This document shows, in pieces, positions 4,566 through 8,175 of a DNA stretch of 8,175 bases. The DNA is from Methanothrix sp. (GTDB taxonomy: Archaea > Halobacteriota > Methanosarcinia > Methanotrichales > Methanotrichaceae), in the NCBI GenBank assembly GCA_011391755.1, contig JAABPZ010000055.1, positions 1-8,175 on the forward strand. The letters are read 5' to 3'. The position numbers were made by a program, and so were the translations under genes. The notes under the pieces are model-generated. The model was not told where the DNA came from, ran no database searches, and saw nothing but the letters and a program-made list of their open reading frames with translations. The first letter of the stretch is position 1; every line of letters starts with the position of its first letter.

Positions 4566-7478
4566 ATCAGGACAATCTGTTTTGTAGCCGCAGCAGCAAC
4601 GGCGGCACTGCTCTTTGGGCTTGTTTCGAGCGCCTACGCACAAGGGCCGGTGGAAGCGGCCTTTGTGCGGGGCCATTTTAGTGAAGGCAGTGGAATCTGG
4701 CGGGCGAATGACTTCGGTTGGTTCTTCTATGACCTGGACAAGGATCAGGGCGGCGAGGAGCTGCGCATAGATCTGCAAGGAAGGACCGCTGGGAAGGAGC
4801 ATATTGTCTATTCCTCAAAGACATGGTCGCAGCAGTTTGAATACGAACCATGGGGCAGCTTCCATACTGTGGCATTTTTAGGCAAGCCCTATCTTGCCGG
4901 CTATCCCAAGAGTTCTTTTACGGACGAGATCAGTTCTTTGGATAACGGAGAGCTAAGGGCAGTGCTAATGAATGAAGACCGCATTCAGACTTTAAACAAT
5001 AACATGGTTGTCCCTCTCCAGCAGGGTTATGTTCTGGCGGCTGCTGAGGTCTCTGATAAAAATGGAGCCGTCAATTTTGTCCTACTAAAAAATGGAAAAC
5101 CTGTTTATGGTTCTGTGGTGAGCATTGGCGACAACTTTGTCTATAAAGTAAATGATGTGCCGGTGATCCTGGTACATCTGGCCAATGCCATGCGAGGTGG
5201 AAACGAGGGATTTGCCGAGGTGGACGGCATCTTTCAAGTTAGCGATGTACCTTATATAAAACTCTTTGAAGGCGGCCTTCTCGGCAATATGAAATTGACG
5301 GACATTTCTGAGGTGGGTATGGAGTTTCAGAATAATATATCTCTTACATTCATTAGAAACTCTGAGATCCCTCTGACTGCCGATCTGAAAATAATCGTTC
5401 TTGATCAGCCTGATCTCGCCTATTATCCCGTCGGAGCCATCTTTGATTACGGCGTGCATGAGATACGCGGGCCGGTATATAGCGCCAGTCCATCCATTCC
5501 CGTCCGCATGGGCAACTATAATTCTTCTGTTATTGCCAGATGGGACTCCTTAAATTACAGCGGTTTTTACTTCGATCAAAAACAATCCCTAGGCGCAGAG
5601 ACCCTGGTCTTTCATGCGGTTATTGGTAGGACGTTGCAGCAAGCCAAAACCCCCACAATTTACCAGGAAAATAAAACTGTGGTTCAGAGTGGTTTTCAGT
5701 ATACTACCCTGATACAGGCCAAAGAATTTGAATATAAACCATGGGGATATTATTTTATCATGAGCTTCCTTGGTGCCCCCTGGTTCGCAGGATATGATTC
5801 AAGCCTTCAGGGTAAAACGCCGTCCAAAAGCCTTCTGGAGAATGAGGACCTGGGTCGGGTTCTCCTGGATACAGAGCTACAGGGTAAAATCCTTGCGGGA
5901 AATTATTCACTTGAAGACGGCTACGAGATGCGTATCATCGATGTTGGGAATGACAGTCTGTTCCTGCAGCTTCTAAAAGAAGGAAGTTTGGTAGATAGTT
6001 CCGTGGTTAAATCTAATACGACATATATATACAAGAAAGATCTTGACCGCATCAATGACATGCCAATAATAATGATGCACTTTGGCAACGTCTTTAACAA
6101 TGGTACGCATAGTTTTGCTACACTGGACGGCATCTTCCAGATCTCCGATCAGTATATTTTTCCGATTGATCCCGGAACTGGTTTTGGCGAATTGGAGATT
6201 GTTCGCGTTTTGCCCGATCAGATGATCCTGGTCAATCCGGATAGTATCAACTTAAATAGAGACTCAGATGTCAACATAGGACCGGGTATGGATATCCATG
6301 TTGCAGATAACGACACACTTCGATATTATCTCCACAATTTGATTTATGTTGTTCCGCCGCCCGAACCCCCGATGATCAATGCTCAGGAAAATGTAACATC
6401 CTTTGCATCAGAAAACTTCAGCATTATCGTCAATGCGGCGGAGATAAGCCAAGTCATGGTAAACATCCTTGATTCAAGCAATAGGACAGTTTTCACCAGG
6501 GATATCACCACTCTTGGTCAGGGTTCGGGCGACTTATGGGGCTTTGACTGGCAATGGAATGCTACGACTATGCTGCTTAGTGATGATAAGAGCTTAGTTA
6601 TGGATGCCAGCGGCAACGCTGTGCCGGGATTGCTGTACCTGAACTCATCTACATCCCCACGACAGGTCGGAGTTAAATTCAATTCCGAGGGAAGAATTAG
6701 TGCAATAATGGATAGTGCCTTGGTATATTATGTATCCCGTGGTGAATACAAACAACTCAATAGTTCGCTTGATTATGATTCCATGCTGGCCAACAGCACT
6801 GCCCTTAAGCAGTATCTCAAGATTGAGCCAGGAAAGAGCATTCTGCAGTTTGTAGATGTTATCAATGGCAGATTAGTTCCCACTGGCATTAATCATACTC
6901 TGCAAGGCAATCTTGAGGTAATGGAACCGCATATCGTTGTAGCAGGGGCCGAGCCCGGCCGATATGAGTTGCGCATGAGAGTAGAAAATGCCGTCAATGC
7001 CATTCAGACATTCGGACAATTCTTCAATGTCACTCCTGCCGAAATGCGCGGTGTATCTCTGGGCGATGCCAGGGCATTGGCCGGAGGAGAGGCCACAATT
7101 GCCCTTCTCGCCCCAAAATCCGGTGGCGAGAAGAGGATTAACATCTCCTATGATGCCTCCCGGCTGAAAGCCACGGGTATCACCGGGGGTTGCAATGCCT
7201 CCTGGCAGGTGGACGCCAAGCAGGGAAGGATCGGCGTTCTCCTGCCAGCAGGCTGCGCCGCTGCCAATCTTACCTTTGCGGTGTCCGGCAAAGCCCGGGT
7301 GAATGATACAATCAAGCTGAATGTGACAGGCACGAGCGGCTTTAAGCCCGAGACGATTCTTAACGGCACCATAACCATCGCTGCGAGCGATAAAGGGGCA
7401 AAGAAGAGCCCTAGCCTAGGCATTCTAGCCGGCCTTGTTGCCCTGGCAGCCGGAGCCTACGCCCGGCGCAGGAGATAG
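4566..7478 (+). CDS. S-layer protein with two DUF1608 domains, non-canonical start
   Basis: This is a surface-layer protein of about 970 residues, numbered here from 4566. A signal peptide covers residues 1-25, with the hydrophobic run AAAATAALLFGLVSS and a cleavage site after AYA. Two S-layer (DUF1608/PF07752) domains follow at about 36-300 and 322-590. Each has an FEY(E/K)PWG motif, then FLG(K/A)P(Y/W)(L/F)AGY, VPVILVH or MPIIMMH, and DGIFQ(V/I)SD. A sequon-rich region leads to a cohesin-like beta domain at about 828-922 with the only two mature cysteines (876 and 897), perhaps disulphide-bonded. The tail SPSLG + hydrophobic helix + RRRR would anchor it in the membrane or act as a sorting signal. 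I count 24 N-glycosylation sequons. GTG at 4650 is the first canonical start but would remove the whole signal peptide; ATC at 4566 (or ATA at 4560) sits behind a Shine-Dalgarno. Thus the start codon is non-canonical, mutated or misread. Confidence 0.88.
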   Translation: MRTICFVAAAATAALLFGLVSSAYAQGPVEAAFVRGHFSEGSGIWRANDFGWFFYDLDKDQGGEELRIDLQGRTAGKEHIVYSSKTWSQQFEYEPWGSFHTVAFLGKPYLAGYPKSSFTDEISSLDNGELRAVLMNEDRIQTLNNNMVVPLQQGYVLAAAEVSDKNGAVNFVLLKNGKPVYGSVVSIGDNFVYKVNDVPVILVHLANAMRGGNEGFAEVDGIFQVSDVPYIKLFEGGLLGNMKLTDISEVGMEFQNNISLTFIRNSEIPLTADLKIIVLDQPDLAYYPVGAIFDYGVHEIRGPVYSASPSIPVRMGNYNSSVIARWDSLNYSGFYFDQKQSLGAETLVFHAVIGRTLQQAKTPTIYQENKTVVQSGFQYTTLIQAKEFEYKPWGYYFIMSFLGAPWFAGYDSSLQGKTPSKSLLENEDLGRVLLDTELQGKILAGNYSLEDGYEMRIIDVGNDSLFLQLLKEGSLVDSSVVKSNTTYIYKKDLDRINDMPIIMMHFGNVFNNGTHSFATLDGIFQISDQYIFPIDPGTGFGELEIVRVLPDQMILVNPDSINLNRDSDVNIGPGMDIHVADNDTLRYYLHNLIYVVPPPEPPMINAQENVTSFASENFSIIVNAAEISQVMVNILDSSNRTVFTRDITTLGQGSGDLWGFDWQWNATTMLLSDDKSLVMDASGNAVPGLLYLNSSTSPRQVGVKFNSEGRISAIMDSALVYYVSRGEYKQLNSSLDYDSMLANSTALKQYLKIEPGKSILQFVDVINGRLVPTGINHTLQGNLEVMEPHIVVAGAEPGRYELRMRVENAVNAIQTFGQFFNVTPAEMRGVSLGDARALAGGEATIALLAPKSGGEKRINISYDASRLKATGITGGCNASWQVDAKQGRIGVLLPAGCAAANLTFAVSGKARVNDTIKLNVTGTSGFKPETILNGTITIAASDKGAKKSPSLGILAGLVALAAGAYARRRR

Positions 7479-7482
7479 TCCC

Positions 7483-7487
7483 TTTTT
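7483..7487 (+). terminator. T-tract after the S-layer gene
   Basis: TTTTT begins 5 nt after the S-layer stop codon. Archaeal transcription commonly ends at short T-tracts without a hairpin. A GC-rich stem-loop follows at 7513-7532 (CTTGGCCG / CGGCCAGG, one wobble pair, 4-nt loop) and may act as a second barrier or stabilise the mRNA 3' end. Confidence 0.4.
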
Positions 7488-7551
7488 GAAGCGATGCAAA
7501 ACTGTCAACTGCCTTGGCCGGCCGCGGCCAGGAGCGGCGCCCAAACGGTGC

Positions 7552-7559
7552 TTATAAAT
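7552..7559 (+). promoter_or_regulatory. TATA-like element facing the HisB-like gene 3' end
   Basis: TTATAAAT fits the archaeal TATA consensus and is followed by a very AT-rich stretch (about 7560-7605) that includes the palindrome ATAATATTAT at 7587-7596. A plus-strand start site would fall near 7582 and yield RNA antisense to the HisB-like gene. The AT-rich stretch may instead simply be the terminator of that minus-strand gene. The sequence alone does not decide. Confidence 0.22.
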
Positions 7560-7620
7560 CATCATGCAGATCTATGCATATTACTAATAATATTATAATA
7601 ATCAATGGGCTTATGCAGCC

Positions 7621-8142
7621 TCAACTGTCCCGCGCCGCCTTCTTTATCGCCCTTCCCAGCGCGGTGCTCATAGCCTCAATACGGCTCAATTCGTCGCCTC
7701 CTTCTGCAGAAATGAACATATTGAATTTGCCGTTGTAGGCTAAGGCGCGCAGGAAGTGGCTGAAGTTCTCCAGGCTCATGCCGCCCAGGGTGTGGGATTG
7801 CAGAACAAAATTGCCCTGATAGCCCGGCTCGCCGAAGCGCACGGCGGCTGCTGCCAATGCCTGACCGGAGGGAACCATTGAGCTTCCTATGCCGCGTTTA
7901 ATCTCCTCCGCTAAAGTGCTGCCAAAGGTGATGGCGGTGTCTTCCGTGGTGTGGTGATCGCCCGTTTCCAAGTCGCCCCGGGCCTTGACAGTCAGATCAA
8001 ATCCCGCGCCTATGGCCATGGCCGACAGGATCTCATCTAATAGCTCGATTCCCGTATCGACCTGGATAAGGCCCTTACCCTCGATCTCTAGAATGACTTC
8101 AATGCTGGTCTCTTTTGTCTCCCTTTTTCTCGATGCCGACAT
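7621..8142 (-). CDS. HisB-like protein (imidazoleglycerol-phosphate dehydratase fold)
   Basis: This 173-residue protein aligns over its length with archaeal HisB, the histidine-pathway dehydratase. Shared landmarks are RETKETSIEVILEIEGKG at 7-24, TGIELLD at 30-36, FDLTVKARGDLE at 48-59, HHTTED at 63-68 and RIEA at 154-157. However, the catalytic manganese site is largely gone. The usual FLDH reads LLDE (Glu37), KHG reads IGA (44-46), and the HH pair of xHHKxEA reads LS (152-153). The DLSGR motif is missing, as is the C-terminal STKG tail. Only His63, His64 and Glu67 remain. It therefore probably cannot dehydrate imidazoleglycerol phosphate and is best seen as a paralog of unknown role; automated annotation may still call it hisB. 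The ATG at 8142 has an in-frame TAG 9 nt upstream and no ribosome binding site, so it may be leaderless. The frame is intact, which argues for a maintained function. Confidence 0.82.
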   Translation of the reverse strand: MSASRKRETKETSIEVILEIEGKGLIQVDTGIELLDEILSAMAIGAGFDLTVKARGDLETGDHHTTEDTAITFGSTLAEEIKRGIGSSMVPSGQALAAAAVRFGEPGYQGNFVLQSHTLGGMSLENFSHFLRALAYNGKFNMFISAEGGDELSRIEAMSTALGRAIKKAARDS

Positions 8143-8175
8143 GGGAGGCTATTTACTTGTGTTTCATTCTTAAGG

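Noticed and set aside
4542..4568. Pyrrolysine at the in-frame TAG after ATG 4542
   Set aside because: The five codons before TAG add nothing needed to the signal peptide, the ATG has no spaced ribosome binding site, and the likely transcription start lies downstream of it. A start at 4560 or 4566 is simpler.
4650..7478. GTG at 4650 as the start of the S-layer gene
   Set aside because: It would remove an obvious signal peptide from a protein with S-layer domains, and no ribosome binding site precedes it.
7514..7738. 74-codon open frame on the plus strand overlapping the end of the HisB-like gene
   Set aside because: Most of it is antisense to the HisB-like gene, it has no ribosome binding site, and its start lies upstream of the only TATA-like element.

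Overview
The window most likely comes from a methanogenic archaeon of the Methanosarcinales, probably Methanothrix (Methanosaeta) or a close relative. The basis is a coenzyme F430 biosynthesis gene pair (cfbC-cfbB), which is restricted to methanogens and anaerobic methanotrophs. It is supported by a large surface protein with two tandem Methanosarcinales-type S-layer (DUF1608/PF07752) domains and by archaeal-style TATA boxes and short leaders. The genus is inference.

The left third (about 1-2300) looks like a decaying accessory island. It holds two intact genes: a PRiA4 ORF-3-like gene (280-870, +) and a NYN-domain ribonuclease-like gene (1103-1654, -). It also holds three broken pieces. One is a fragment on the minus strand (about 71-186) resembling the C-terminal glutaminase domain of CfbB, whose intact copy lies 2.3 kb away. 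The second is a UPF0175 antitoxin-like gene (1941-2191, +) split by one -1 frameshift. The third is a stub of what looks like its DUF3368/PIN-like partner, whose TTG start overlaps the restored antitoxin stop and which is lost about ten codons later at a cluster of CTTCGCG repeats. Related CTTCGCG/CGCGAAG segments in both orientations sit at 1-44, 933-957 and 2231-2258.

The middle (2304-4491, -) is the cfbC-cfbB operon. CfbC is the NifH-like ATP-dependent reductase subunit and CfbB the glutamine-dependent Ni-sirohydrochlorin a,c-diamide synthase. They are translated in the order cfbC then cfbB with a 4-nt gap. CfbB acts first in the pathway, and CfbC then works with CfbD (not in this window) to reduce and cyclise its product.

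A 74-nt divergent intergenic region separates cfbC from the S-layer gene (+, to 7478). The S-layer protein has a clear signal peptide, two S-layer domains, a long sequon-rich middle, a cohesin-like domain with the only two cysteines of the mature chain, and a C-terminal membrane helix followed by Arg residues. No canonical start codon lies in frame upstream of the signal peptide; the best-placed codon behind a Shine-Dalgarno sequence is ATC at 4566.

The right end (7621-8142, -) encodes a HisB-fold protein that keeps the HHxxE motif but has lost the other metal-binding histidines of imidazoleglycerol-phosphate dehydratase, so it is probably a paralog with a different role. No rRNA, tRNA or CRISPR array was seen.
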